A stretch of 64,000 nt of DNA from Fusobacterium naviforme (GTDB lineage Bacteria; Bacillota; Clostridia; Lachnospirales; Lachnospiraceae), in assembly GCA_003014445.1 (NCBI GenBank), contig PYGH01000008.1, forward strand, positions 24,062 to 88,061, written 5' to 3'. Of the stretch, positions 27,190-36,509 are shown piece by piece. The notes under the pieces are model-generated. The model searched no databases, was not told where the DNA came from, and saw only the letters and a list, made by a program, of their open reading frames with translations. The position numbers were made by a program, and so were the translations under genes. Position 1 is the stretch's first letter, and each line of letters opens with the position of its first letter.

Positions 27190-30100
27190 CTATTCACTCT
27201 GACGCAGCAGCTCCTCGAACTGCTCCACTGTCATCAGTACCTCGCGCGGCTTTGTGCCCTGCTCCTCGCCGACAACTCCTGCTTCACTCAGCTGATCCAT
27301 GATGCGCGCCGCGCGGTTGAAGCCAATCTTGAACATTCTCTGTAAATTTCCGATGGAGGCCTTCTGCCTGTCGATGATAAACTGTCCCGCCTGTGCAAAC
27401 AGCTCATCCCGCCCCGAGCCGGGCGTCTGCGCGGTGCTGTCCGCACTTCGGACAATCTTTTCAACTGTCTCCTTACTGTAGGAGAGCGGAAGCTCCTCCT
27501 CCTTTATGTACTCGACGACCTTCTGCACCTCCTGATCGGAGACAAAGGCCCCCTGCACGCGCATGGGTCTCGGCGCGCCCTGCGGCGAGAAGAGCATATC
27601 TCCCTTGCCCAGCAGCTTCTCTGCACCGACACCGTCCAGTATGGTCCTGGAATCTACGCCGGACGAGACCGCGAAGGCGATTCTCGAGGGAATATTGGCC
27701 TTGATGAGGCCGGTGATCACATTGACGCTCGGTCTCTGGGTGGCGATCACGAGATGCATGCCGGCTGCCCGCGCGAGCTGGGCAATGCGACATATTGCCT
27801 CCTCCACCTCATTCTTCGACACCATCATGAGATCCGCCAGCTCATCAATAATGATGATGATCTGCGGCAGCAGCTTCGGAAGCTCCTCCGGATTCACTGT
27901 CCCGCTCCGGCGCGCCGCCAGTATCTTATCATTGTAGCCCTTCAGGTCACGCACGCCCGTCGTCGCAAACTTCTTGTAGCGATCTGTCATCTCCGCGACT
28001 GCCCAGTTCAGCGCCCCTGCGGCCTTCTTCGGCTCTGTGACCACCGGAATCAGAAGGTGGGGAATCCCGTTGTACACGGAGAGCTCCACGACCTTCGGAT
28101 CTATCATGATGAGCTTCACATCCTCGGGACGATAGCGGTAGAGAACGCTCATAATAAGCGTATTGATGCAGACCGATTTTCCGGAGCCCGTCGCCCCCGC
28201 AATGAGAAGATGCGGCATCTTTGCGATATCCGTCACAACCGTCTGTCCGCCGATATCCTTGCCCACGGCAAAGGAAAGCTTCCCCCTGCTCATGCGGAAG
28301 GCGTCGCTCTCCAGAAGATCCCGCAGAAAGACTGTATTATTCTCCTTATTCGGCACCTCGATGCCCACCGCGGATTTTCCCGGTATGGGCGCCTCAATGC
28401 GGATATCCGAGGCCGCAAGGCTCAGCTTGATATCATCGGCAAGCGCCACGATACGCCCCACCTTGACCCCCTGCGCCGGGAGCAGCTCATAGCGTGTGAC
28501 CGCCGGCCCTCTGCTGAAATTCGTCACCGTGACATCCACGCCAAAGCTGTGAAGCGTCTGCTGAAGCTTAGCTGCGGTGCTGCGGTACTCGAGATCCGAG
28601 CTTCCGCCCGGCGCAGTTCTTCCCTTCTCAAGAAGAGAGAGCGGCGGAAAGAGGTACTCCTTCTGCTCCGCCATGGAGGCGGCTGCCTCCTGCTCAGCCT
28701 CCTCTGTGGCGCGCTCTGTCTCCGCAAAACCTGCCTCTCGATTCAGCTCTCTTCTGCGCTCGCGCCGCGCCTCCTCCATCTTCTTCTGAACAGACTGATA
28801 CTCTCCCTGAATCAGCTTACCGCTGGCCGTGACGACCACGCGTTCACTCGCATCAGTTGGCTCCGCGTATAGCTCTTCTGCAGTACTGCACTCCTGCCCG
28901 GAGCGATCCCCTGCCGCTGCGCGCTCCTCCTCTTCAAAATCGGCTCCCCATGGTGCCTTATCCGTATGATCCATATCTCTGTCCGCGTACAGAGCAGCTT
29001 CATATTCGCCGCGCGGCTGTATTTCTGTGGCCTCCAGGTGGGCCGGATACTCCACTCCCCCTTCCGGAGCTGTCGTTTCCACGGTGCGCACTGTATGCTC
29101 CGCCTCATAGTTATCTGAGACCTCTGTAAAAGCTCCGGCCGCCATCCCGGCAGCCGCTCCGCCCCAGACGGACGAAGACGCACGCGTCGCCCCTTCTCTG
29201 CTGTCGCGCTGAAGAATCGCATCTGCGCGCTCGAAGGCCTCCCGGAGATAGGGATCCTCATCTGCAAAATCCGACTCCGAGCTGAGCACCCCGGAGAGAT
29301 CCGGAAACTCCGCTACAGCGTCTCCCGGCTCCGCCGCTGTACCTGCTACCGTCTCTGCGGGAGCCGCGTCAGAAACAGCGTTTTCATATATAAAAATCTG
29401 TTGATCCGAAGAGCTCTCTCCGCTCTCCGTCGGGCAGAAAGGCACAGTCTCCTCCGTCTCCGGAAGCTCTGTGCGAAGAGAGGGCGCAGCTCCGTCGCCC
29501 CCCTCCTCAGCAGCAAGCCGCGAAAAATCTGTCGCTTCCAGGTCAATATCCCGCTCCCTGCGCTCCTCTAAGTAGCGACGGCGCTCCTCCGCACGGAGTC
29601 TCTTGTCCTCTCGGTATCGCTCGAGATCTTCCTGCGCATGGCGGTACGCCCTGCCGCTGCCCTGCCGCAGCGCATTTACAAAGGAGCGCTCCGTAATGAT
29701 CACCACAAGGAAAATGAGAAGCAGCAGAAGGATCAGAAAGCAGCCTGCCACGCCGAAGATACCTTTTAGCATACCGGACAAGATACCGCCCAGCACACCG
29801 CCGCCCCGGGTACTGAGATAGAGCTCCCGCAGACCCCCTGTCTCGGCGGTTCTCTGTCCGGCAAGCATATGAACGAGTCCGGCCGCCACCCAGAATGCGA
29901 GCAGCAGAGCCGGAAGCTTGATCAGCGCCCGGCTGTTCCCACGGTTTGATACGCCATACAGCACACAGAACAGAAGCAGAAGCGGAAAGATATATCCAAG
30001 AACACCAAAGAGACCCAGCTGAAGCCCCTTCAAAAGAACTCCCGCTGCGCCACACAGACCAAAGTTGCTTAAAAAGAGCAAAACTGAGAGTGCAAAGACA

Positions 30101-30252
30101 AAGATCACAGCGCCCTCTGAGCGAATCAGAGCGCGCTGCTCCTCCCTTTCCTCTATCAGTCGACGCTCCTCTGCGCTGTTTCTCCTCTTCTTTCCTGCCG
30201 TGCTGCGGCCGGATGTGCTCCCGCCACGTTTTCGTGCTGATTTCTGTGCCAA
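27190..30252 (-). CDS. ftsK: DNA translocase FtsK/SpoIIIE
   Basis: This hexameric motor pumps DNA through the division septum and helps dimer resolution. The 1020-residue protein has a basic N-terminus, four hydrophobic helices (about 48-190), a long acidic, low-complexity linker (about 200-540), and the RecA-like motor with [12 protein letters not shown] near 687 and [11 protein letters not shown]. The C-terminal winged-helix gamma domain ([14 protein letters not shown]) recognises orienting DNA sequences. It is the first gene of the long minus-strand run, 36 bases from the first possible murE start. Confidence 0.95.
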   Translation of the reverse strand: MAQKSARKRGGSTSGRSTAGKKRRNSAEERRLIEEREEQRALIRSEGAVIFVFALSVLLFLSNFGLCGAAGVLLKGLQLGLFGVLGYIFPLLLLFCVLYGVSNRGNSRALIKLPALLLAFWVAAGLVHMLAGQRTAETGGLRELYLSTRGGGVLGGILSGMLKGIFGVAGCFLILLLLLIFLVVIITERSFVNALRQGSGRAYRHAQEDLERYREDKRLRAEERRRYLEERRERDIDLEATDFSRLAAEEGGDGAAPSLRTELPETEETVPFCPTESGESSSDQQIFIYENAVSDAAPAETVAGTAAEPGDAVAEFPDLSGVLSSESDFADEDPYLREAFERADAILQRDSREGATRASSSVWGGAAAGMAAGAFTEVSDNYEAEHTVRTVETTAPEGGVEYPAHLEATEIQPRGEYEAALYADRDMDHTDKAPWGADFEEEERAAAGDRSGQECSTAEELYAEPTDASERVVVTASGKLIQGEYQSVQKKMEEARRERRRELNREAGFAETERATEEAEQEAAASMAEQKEYLFPPLSLLEKGRTAPGGSSDLEYRSTAAKLQQTLHSFGVDVTVTNFSRGPAVTRYELLPAQGVKVGRIVALADDIKLSLAASDIRIEAPIPGKSAVGIEVPNKENNTVFLRDLLESDAFRMSRGKLSFAVGKDIGGQTVVTDIAKMPHLLIAGATGSGKSVCINTLIMSVLYRYRPEDVKLIMIDPKVVELSVYNGIPHLLIPVVTEPKKAAGALNWAVAEMTDRYKKFATTGVRDLKGYNDKILAARRSGTVNPEELPKLLPQIIIIIDELADLMMVSKNEVEEAICRIAQLARAAGMHLVIATQRPSVNVITGLIKANIPSRIAFAVSSGVDSRTILDGVGAEKLLGKGDMLFSPQGAPRPMRVQGAFVSDQEVQKVVEYIKEEELPLSYSKETVEKIVRSADSTAQTPGSGRDELFAQAGQFIIDRQKASIGNLQRMFKIGFNRAARIMDQLSEAGVVGEEQGTKPREVLMTVEQFEELLRQSE

Positions 30253-30293
30253 ACCATCTGCCTCCGAACTTATATTACATGATCACTGTAGCA

Positions 30294-30451
30294 TACCATC
30301 TCGCTTCCGCTCGATGCGTTTTGTCGTCAGAACCCCTCCTGCGCAAGCGCAGGGGGTTCTTCCTTCTTATTCTACCATCTCGCTCCCGCTCGATGGGTTT
30401 TCTCGTCAAGACTCCATTTGCGCAAGCGCAGGGAGTCTTTCCTCGTTATTT
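30294..30451. repeat. two tandem copies of a 79-bp hairpin-bearing repeat
   Basis: Copies at 30294-30372 and 30373-30451 share TACCATCTCGCT(T/C)CCGCTCGATG and a central GCGCAAGCGCAGG hairpin apex; a partial TACCA begins a third period at 30452. Copy 1 pairs AGAACCCC with GGGGTTCT and copy 2 pairs AAGACTCC with GGAGTCTT. All three differences within these paired arms are matched on the other side, so the fold is conserved although the sequence changed. It lies between the end of the NlpC/P60 gene and the start of ftsK. It could act as a double terminator or belong to a dispersed REP-like family. Confidence 0.85.
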
Positions 30452-30468
30452 TACCACATTTTGCAGTT

Positions 30469-32019
30469 TCAGTCTCCCAGCACATTGCGGATGGCGCGCG
30501 GCGTGCGGTAATTCCAGTTTGAGATCTTGATTCCGGATCTCCGGCTCGCCGCATTGACGATCTGACCATTGCCGATATAGATTCCGACATGATTGATTCT
30601 CCCGCCGGAATTCGAATAGAACACCAGATCTCCCGGCCGCATCTCCGAGGAGCTCACTTTCTTTCCCATCTGCGCCTGCGAGCCGGAGTAATGCGGCAGC
30701 GACACGCCGAAATGCTCCATCACACGCATGGTGAAGCCGGAGCAGTCCGCACCGTTCGTCAGACTCGTTCCGCCCCAGACATAGGGATTTCCGAGAAACT
30801 GCAGCGCGTAGTTTACAATCTGCTGTCTTCTGGAGAGCGACTGCATCGCTGCCTCCTCCGCAGGGCTGAAGTGAATCGCCTCGTTCAGCGCATAGCGCAC
30901 CTCCACGTACTCGCTCTTCACATAGACCTCATCGTCCTCCTCCAGCTCTATCTTCACCCATCCGTCCAGCTGCTCCACCACAGGGTAGCGCTCGCTATTG
31001 GTGATCTGCGTCCAGATCTGGGACTCCTCCTTCGGCTCGGAACGCGCGTTGAGCACATCCGTATTGACAATTGCCATCAGAGTGGCACTCGCCATCGCCT
31101 CGTCCTTTGCCTGCTGTCCGGTCGCGATATATTCCGCCTTCACGTAGCCCTCAATGCCTCCGGAACGAATCGAAAGCCAATCGCCCGCGGTCTCCAGAAT
31201 ATCGCAGCCCGCCTTGCTGGTGAGCTTGCCGATGATCTTTCCATCCTCCTTTGGCTCCTCGCGGATGTTCAGATAGCTGGAGACCTCGGAAACGCCCAGA
31301 TTGTCGTACATATTTAGAACCATGGCGCGCATATCCAGCTTCCGCGCCTCGTTCAGCGCATACCCAACAGTCAGATAATCTGCGCTCATCCACCCGCTCG
31401 CGACCTTCACCCAGCCGTCTCTCTGCTCCTCGACAACATATCGCTCGTTCTGCAGCGCGGTTCCGACCGGCCTTGCTTCCGTAGACGCCTCCTCGCGAAT
31501 GAAGAGCTTGTCCGCATTGACTGTCGCACGGAGCTTTATATTCTCCCGCGCAAGCGCCTCCGCCTCCTCGCCGCGCTTCACATAATCCGAATGAATGTAG
31601 CCCTCGATGCCGCCGGAGCTGATGTGCAGCCAGCCGTCTCCCGTCTCGTCCAGAATTTCGCAGGCACTTCCACCGTAGAGCTTGCCGATCACATCTGCGC
31701 TGGCAGCCCCCTGATCCCGGACATTCAGATAGCCCTCGACCTGAATCATTCCGAGCTGACTGTAGCACTTAAGAACCTCTTCAACGCGCTGCGCCTCCTC
31801 CGCCTTTGCCTGCTCCTCCGGCGACAGAGTCTCCGCTTGCGACACTGCTTTTACAGCATCCGCAGGTGTCGCTGCGCCTCGTCCTCGCCCCTGAATGAGC
31901 ACGGCCGCTCCGCAGAGCAGAGCAGCCGCAGCAAGTCCAGCCGCTGTCTTCTTCATCACCTTGCTTCTTCTCCGACGCCTTACGCGGCTGTCGTCATTGA
32001 TCTCGTCCAGTAAATTCAT
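30469..32019 (-). CDS. SH3-domain NlpC/P60 peptidoglycan endopeptidase
   Basis: This probable wall hydrolase cuts peptide stems, most often the gamma-D-Glu-DAP bond. The 516-residue protein has an Arg-rich cytoplasmic start (RVRRRRRSK), one hydrophobic helix (about 25-42) and then four bacterial SH3-like repeats (about 85-150, 160-205, 235-300 and 315-375). The C-terminal NlpC/P60 domain has catalytic Cys in GADCSGF (about 423) and His in NHVGIYIG (about 475). A GAGGTGAG site precedes the ATG. The anchor may be an uncleaved signal, keeping the enzyme membrane-bound. It has its own promoter just upstream. Confidence 0.92.
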   Translation of the reverse strand: MNLLDEINDDSRVRRRRRSKVMKKTAAGLAAAALLCGAAVLIQGRGRGAATPADAVKAVSQAETLSPEEQAKAEEAQRVEEVLKCYSQLGMIQVEGYLNVRDQGAASADVIGKLYGGSACEILDETGDGWLHISSGGIEGYIHSDYVKRGEEAEALARENIKLRATVNADKLFIREEASTEARPVGTALQNERYVVEEQRDGWVKVASGWMSADYLTVGYALNEARKLDMRAMVLNMYDNLGVSEVSSYLNIREEPKEDGKIIGKLTSKAGCDILETAGDWLSIRSGGIEGYVKAEYIATGQQAKDEAMASATLMAIVNTDVLNARSEPKEESQIWTQITNSERYPVVEQLDGWVKIELEEDDEVYVKSEYVEVRYALNEAIHFSPAEEAAMQSLSRRQQIVNYALQFLGNPYVWGGTSLTNGADCSGFTMRVMEHFGVSLPHYSGSQAQMGKKVSSSEMRPGDLVFYSNSGGRINHVGIYIGNGQIVNAASRRSGIKISNWNYRTPRAIRNVLGD

Positions 32020-32029
32020 CTCTCACCTC

Positions 32030-32088
32030 AAAAAAGTCCCTCTCGGGCAAAATGTCCAATGATGAACATTATAACGCCGAAAGGGACT
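32030..32088 (-). terminator. terminator with promoter in its loop, before the NlpC/P60 gene
   Basis: Arms at 32077-32088 and 32035-32046 (AGTCCCTTTCGG and CCGAGAGGGACT on the minus strand, one wobble pair) are followed by TTTTTT at 32035-32030. This should end transcripts from the cytidylate-kinase-like gene upstream. The 30-base loop contains TATAAT (32068-32073) with a weak TGGTTT element 17 bases upstream, so a new promoter for the NlpC/P60 gene seems nested in the terminator. The U-run ends 11 bases before that gene's ATG. Confidence 0.7.
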
Positions 32089-32130
32089 ATAAACCATAAA
32101 ATATTTATGAATGGGCTTAGAAAATCCGGC

Positions 32131-32760
32131 TCAGAGCGCATATCCCCGGAATCTCAGATACTGCTTCACAAGCTCCGCAGTCTGCGAAATCGTGATGTGA
32201 GAGGTGTTCAGCATGAGGTCATAGAGCGAAGGATCTCCCCAGCTGTTGCCCGTGTAGTAGCGATAATAGCTCCTTCTCTGCTTGTTAATGCTCTGAATCC
32301 GGCGGAGCGCCTCCTCCGTATCGACCCCGTCCACCTTGATCACCCTGCGTATCTTGTCGGAGAGATCACAGTAGACAAAAAGACTTATGAACTCTTCGAA
32401 CTCAGTGGAGCTCAGGACAAAATCCGAGCAGCGCCCGATCAGAATACACGGCCCCTGATCTGCAAGCTTCCGGATGGTCTCCGCCTCAAAACGAAACAGA
32501 TTTTCCGGCCGCGTAATATTGCTGTCAAGAGAAGGCTTATCCATCACATTTTTTGCACCGCCAAAGAGCAACGGGCGCCTGCCCGGCTTCTCATCGTTCA
32601 TACGAAAATACTGCTCTCCGACTGCGGAGTGCTCCGAGGACATCTTGATGATATCATCATCGTAGTAGGGAATGCCCAGCTGCTCCGACAGCGTCCGCCC
32701 GAGCACCCTTCCTCCGCTTCCGTACTCTCTCTCAATGGTAATAACCAGCTTCTTGTCCAT
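32131..32760 (-). CDS. cytidylate kinase-like family protein
   Basis: This 209-residue P-loop protein matches the cytidylate kinase-like family (Cytidylate_kin2) rather than canonical Cmk. The N-terminal ITIEREYGSGGRVLGRTLSE carries the nucleotide-binding loop, followed by LGIPYYDDDII and the later CILIGRCSDFVL segment. Members are widespread in gut Firmicutes, but the phosphate acceptor is unproven. GAAGGAGGTTCGCT gives a strong ribosome site. It follows the truncated M15 peptidase by 12 bases. Confidence 0.85.
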   Translation of the reverse strand: MDKKLVITIEREYGSGGRVLGRTLSEQLGIPYYDDDIIKMSSEHSAVGEQYFRMNDEKPGRRPLLFGGAKNVMDKPSLDSNITRPENLFRFEAETIRKLADQGPCILIGRCSDFVLSSTEFEEFISLFVYCDLSDKIRRVIKVDGVDTEEALRRIQSINKQRRSYYRYYTGNSWGDPSLYDLMLNTSHITISQTAELVKQYLRFRGYAL

Positions 32761-32772
32761 AGCGAACCTCCT

Positions 32773-33222
32773 TCACGATTCCTCTGCAAACTCTGTCTTT
32801 GAAAAGTGCATGTAATCCGGGTGTCCTGTCCAGTCTCCGCCCCAGCGAAATCCTCTCTCCCGGAACAGGCGGCAGCAGAGATCTCCCGCGGCTATCTTAT
32901 AGGGATAGGCTGCATCGCGATCCGCATAGGGCAGCGCTTCCTCCGGCACGCAGTAGCGTATCCCCTCGTCTCCGTAAATAACATAGGGATTATAACGCGG
33001 GTTAATATCAATCGCAAGCCCCAGGGCGTGGTAGGACAGACGATGTCTGCCTGTCGTCAGACGATAGTTGAAGCAGGAGGTATTATTCTCTGTCGCAGAC
33101 CAGACATCATCCGCCGCAAAGTCATCCACAAGGCGCATCTGCTCAATCGGATAGCGCGCCTCGTAGAGCTCCCGGAACACATAGAGCATGTCCTCTGCGA
33201 CCGCCTCATTACAGATCAGTTC
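32773..33222 (-). pseudogene. M15-family D-Ala carboxypeptidase, 5'-truncated
   Basis: The frame encodes most of an M15C (VanY/endolysin-type) peptidase: NNTSCFNYR, HALGLAIDINPRYNPY with zinc-site His and Asp, and WGGDWTGHPDYMHF with the last His. Homology begins before any start codon: ELICNEAVAED is readable from 33222, whereas the first ATG is at 33189. The usual signal peptide and N-terminal 80-100 residues are missing, and a terminator stem lies directly upstream. The catalytic core is intact, so a cytoplasmic 138-residue product is conceivable, but it could not reach the wall. A gene remnant left by a deletion is most likely. Confidence 0.65.
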
Positions 33223-33224
33223 TG

Positions 33225-33272
33225 AAAGAGAGACCGCCCGTTCTGACCTGCTGTCCCGGGCAGTCTCTCTTT
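33225..33272 (-). terminator. terminator of the ABC importer operon
   Basis: AAAGAGAGACTGCCCG and CGGGCGGTCTCTCTTT (minus strand, one wobble) form a 16-bp stem around a 16-base loop. It lies 56 bases after the ABC ATPase stop and three bases before readable M15 peptidase homology. Only a short T-rich end follows on the minus strand; the plus side ends in TTTT. Confidence 0.75.
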
Positions 33273-33328
33273 TGCTTCCTTCCCTGATATTTCACCTTCA
33301 TGCTGCTCTATCCCGGCAGGCTTCCCGC

Positions 33329-34126
33329 TCACCTTGCCAGCATCATCCTGTCATTTGCAAAGGCTCCTCCGCTTGCCTCCTCGAACTTCTCTAAAAGATC
33401 GCGCACCGTGAGTCTCTGCTTCTCCTCACCGGCCGCGTCAAAGATAATCTGTCCCGCATTCATCATGATGATGCGGTTTCCGATCGTCAGGGCATCCTTC
33501 ATGTTGTGGGTGATCATCAGGGTGGTGAGCTGCTGTTCCGAGACGATCTTCCTCGTGAGGGTCAGCACCTTCTCCGCAGTTTTCGGATCGAGCGCCGCCG
33601 TGTGCTCATCCAGAAGCAGGAGCTTCGGCCTCTGAAGCGTCGCCATGAGCAGGGTCAGCGCCTGCCTCTGTCCCCCGGAGAGCAGTCCCACCTTGGCGCT
33701 CATGCGGGTCTCAAGCCCCAGCTCCAGCCTTAAGAGCTCCTCTCTGTAGAGTTCTCTCTCCTCCCGCGTGATTCCCCAGCGAAGGCCCCGCGCACGGCCC
33801 CGCCTGCAGGCCATCGCGAGATTCTCCTGAATCTCCATATTGGCAGCTGTCCCGAGCATAGGGTCCTGAAAGACGCGGCCGATGTATCTGGCCCGCCGGT
33901 GCTCCGGCTCCCGTGAGACATTCACCCCGTCCAGCTCTATCGTGCCGGCGTCAATCGGATAGACGCCCGCCACCATATTGAGCATAGTGGACTTTCCCGC
34001 GCCGTTTCCCCCGATCACCGTCACAAAATCTCCGGGGTTCAGATGCAAATTCAGCCCGGAGAGGGCTCTCTTCTCATTTACGGTTCCCTTATTGAAGGTC
34101 TTTGATACGTTTTTTAATCTCAACAT
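33329..34126 (-). CDS. ABC importer ATPase (PF04392-type system)
   Basis: This 265-residue ATPase powers the importer encoded with it. Walker A GGNGAGKSTMLN, signature LLSGGQRQALTLL and Walker B LLLLDEHTAALDP are all intact. The subfamily is that of LivG-like ATPases associated with TrpX/YtlA-type binding proteins. It follows the permease gene by four bases and ends the operon, with a strong hairpin downstream. Confidence 0.9.
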   Translation of the reverse strand: MLRLKNVSKTFNKGTVNEKRALSGLNLHLNPGDFVTVIGGNGAGKSTMLNMVAGVYPIDAGTIELDGVNVSREPEHRRARYIGRVFQDPMLGTAANMEIQENLAMACRRGRARGLRWGITREERELYREELLRLELGLETRMSAKVGLLSGGQRQALTLLMATLQRPKLLLLDEHTAALDPKTAEKVLTLTRKIVSEQQLTTLMITHNMKDALTIGNRIIMMNAGQIIFDAAGEEKQRLTVRDLLEKFEEASGGAFANDRMMLAR

Positions 34127-34130
34127 GGGC

Positions 34131-35048
34131 TCAGTTCTCCTCTCCGTCCGGGTTGTAGGAGCGCTTAAGCCTAAGCTTCGCCGACATCACCGGTACCGCC
34201 AGCGCAATTCCGACGATCACCGCCGAGAACAGCTTCATATCGTTCGGGTTCATTCCGAGCTGCAGCACCAGCGCGCGGATCAGGAAATACACCGCGGAGC
34301 CGATCACCGCCGCGCTGAGCTTTCCGGCAAAGTTGATGATGCGTCCCAGAAGCACCTCGCCGATCACGATGGACGCCAGCCCCACCACGATGGCGCCGGT
34401 TCCCATATTGATATCCGCATATTTCTGACTCTCACAGACCAGTGCGCCCGAGAGCCCCACAAGCCCGTTGGAAATCGTGAGCCCCAGAAGCTTCGTAAAG
34501 CGCGTGTCAATCCCCAGCGCCCGCACCATGTGCTCGTTGTTTCCGGTCGCGCGGATGGCGCTTCCGATCTCTGTTCCAAAGAACCAGTAGAGAATGGCGA
34601 TGCCGAGCGCCGCAAACAGTATACCTATCACCATAGCCGAATTGGCCTGTGAGCTGCCTGTCTGCTCCGAGAAGTCCAGAAATACTGTCCGCGTCTGAAG
34701 AAGCGGCACATTGCTCTTTCCCATGACGCGGAGATTCACAGACCAGAGCGAGATCTGAGTCAGAATCCCGGCGAGTATCGCGGGAATCTCAAAAACCACA
34801 TGGAGTATGCCCGTCACTGCTCCTGAGAGCATCCCCGCGAGCATGCCGAGAAAAAGCGCCGGCACCGGATGCATATTATGATTGACGATCATCACCGCAC
34901 AGACACAGCCGCCGAGCGCAAAGCTTCCGTCTACCGTGAGATCTGCGATATCCAGAAGACGGAAGGTGATGTAGACTCCGAGCACCATGAGCCCCCAGAG
35001 TATGCCCTGAGAGATGGCCCCGTGAAACGACAGTAATATTCCCGACAT
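34131..35048 (-). CDS. ABC importer permease, BPD_transp_2 family
   Basis: This 305-residue permease has eight or nine hydrophobic helices and family segments LDIADLTVDGSFALGG near the start and LGLTISNGLVGLSGAL in the middle. The ATG at 35048 is used because GGGGGAAATT precedes it; an ATG at 35072 lacks a ribosome site. It should form a homodimer in the membrane with the ATPase encoded next. Related systems import aromatic amino acids, but substrate cannot be read from sequence here. Confidence 0.9.
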   Translation of the reverse strand: MSGILLSFHGAISQGILWGLMVLGVYITFRLLDIADLTVDGSFALGGCVCAVMIVNHNMHPVPALFLGMLAGMLSGAVTGILHVVFEIPAILAGILTQISLWSVNLRVMGKSNVPLLQTRTVFLDFSEQTGSSQANSAMVIGILFAALGIAILYWFFGTEIGSAIRATGNNEHMVRALGIDTRFTKLLGLTISNGLVGLSGALVCESQKYADINMGTGAIVVGLASIVIGEVLLGRIINFAGKLSAAVIGSAVYFLIRALVLQLGMNPNDMKLFSAVIVGIALAVPVMSAKLRLKRSYNPDGEEN

Positions 35049-35105
35049 AATTTCCCCCGATGATGTAAGCATTCAGCAATCCGACCGGATGCAGAACGAT
35101 CATAA

Positions 35106-36158
35106 TTATTTTGCGAAGCCCGTGAGATCTAGACCGAGCAGTGCCGCCGTGTCCTCATTGTAGCTGAAGCTGCACTTCTCCGCCGGAAGATACTCGATCG
35201 GCATCTCAGCAGGCTTTGCGCCCTCTGTGAGAATCTTCACAGCCTGCTCCCCGCAGATATAACCGAGCTGATAGTAGTCGATGCCGTAGGTGCAGAGACC
35301 ACCGCTCTCCACCATGCCATCCTCACCGCAGATCACCGGAATCTTATTGTCATTTGCCACCATGGTGACTGTCGTCATGCCTGCCGCTACCATGTTATCG
35401 GTCGGCGTATAGATGGCGTCCACCTTACTCACAGCAGACTGCACGACCGTCTGTATCTCGTTGGAGGCCGTAATCGGCAGCTCGACTGTCGCCATGCCCT
35501 CTGCCTCGCAGGCCGCCTTTGCCATCTCCGCCTGAAGGATGGAGTTGGACTCCGCAGAGCAGTACAGAACGCCGACAGTCTGTGTCTCCGGAAGAATCTG
35601 CTTCAGCAGAGCAATCTGCTCCTTCACCGGCGTGAGATCTGAAGAACCGGTTACATTGCCGCCCGGCACATCATTGCTCGCCACAAGCTTCGCATCCGCA
35701 GGATCCGTGACAGCCGTCACAAGAACGGGAATCTCCGTAGTCTGCCCCGCAACTGCCTGCGCAGCCGGAGTCGCAATTGCCAGAATCAGATCCTTCCTGT
35801 CATTCACCAGCTTGGTCGCGATGGTCTGACAGGCCGACTGATCTCCGGCCGCATTCTGCTGCTCCAGCTCACAGCGGATGCCAGCCTCATCCAGCGCCGC
35901 AACAAAGCCCTCATTCGCCTTGTCCAGCGCCGGGTGCTGCACATACTGAAGTACACCGATCTGATAGACCTTCTCTCCGTCTGCTCCCTGAGCCGCAGAG
36001 CTGTCCGGCTCCCCGGTGCTGCTCTCCGCTGCCGGGGTCTGCGCTACTCCCCCTGCCTCGGCCGCGCTGCTTCCGCCGCCGGAGGATGCCGAGCCGCATG
36101 CCGTAACTCCAAGCACAGCCGCCGCCACGAGGGCAAGTGCCAACGACATTTTTTTCAT
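35106..36158 (-). CDS. ABC importer substrate-binding lipoprotein (PF04392-like)
   Basis: This 350-residue lipoprotein captures the substrate outside the membrane. The signal peptide ends in a lipobox LGVTAC, followed by a Gly/Ser-rich spacer (about 22-60). The mature part begins YQIGVLQYVQHPALDKANEGF, typical of the ABC-sugar/TrpX-like periplasmic binding fold, and includes the segment VLVTAVTDPADAKLV. It is first in the SBP-permease-ATPase operon with a strong promoter and an AGGAGGA site. Tryptophan or tyrosine uptake is a family guess only; no T-box is present in its leader. Confidence 0.88.
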   Translation of the reverse strand: MKKMSLALALVAAAVLGVTACGSASSGGGSSAAEAGGVAQTPAAESSTGEPDSSAAQGADGEKVYQIGVLQYVQHPALDKANEGFVAALDEAGIRCELEQQNAAGDQSACQTIATKLVNDRKDLILAIATPAAQAVAGQTTEIPVLVTAVTDPADAKLVASNDVPGGNVTGSSDLTPVKEQIALLKQILPETQTVGVLYCSAESNSILQAEMAKAACEAEGMATVELPITASNEIQTVVQSAVSKVDAIYTPTDNMVAAGMTTVTMVANDNKIPVICGEDGMVESGGLCTYGIDYYQLGYICGEQAVKILTEGAKPAEMPIEYLPAEKCSFSYNEDTAALLGLDLTGFAK

Positions 36159-36211
36159 AATAGTTCCTCCTGTATGTTCTGTCGGTCTGTTCCTGTATTC
36201 AGGTTTCCATC

Positions 36212-36240
36212 ATGGTATCACCGTCGCGTTGGCGCGTCAA
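36212..36240 (-). promoter_or_regulatory. promoter of the ABC importer with overlapping palindrome
   Basis: TTGACG (36235-36240) and TACCAT (36212-36217) are 17 bases apart, with TG one base before the -10 element (extended -10). The -35 element is embedded in GTTGACGCGCCAAC, an almost perfect 14-base inverted repeat, a possible operator. The rest of 36241-36509, before the divergent AEC gene, shows no gene or other clear structure. Confidence 0.6.
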
Positions 36241-36509
36241 CCCTTTAAAGTGTAAAATATGCTCTGAATCTCAGCAGCTTTCCCGGAGCTTTTTTGTTGA
36301 AATCTACGCCGGAGGCCGTCACTTCCGAATGAATCATCCTCCTTTCATGGAATTCCGGCTGTTCCTGTCTGCCATTTCGTGGTATGCTCCTATGTATACA
36401 TAATGCCTTGCTCACCGCTGCATTTTACTTAAATGCCGTCCACTCCCCGAGAGGGTTGCACCGCAGGGCATCAGAGCTTCCTGTAATATCGGAAAAGAGG
36501 CTACTTAAT

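Noticed and set aside
25687..27345. Plus-strand open frame of 552 codons across murE and the ftsK end
   Set aside because: Antisense shadow spanning two real genes; composition is unlike a protein.
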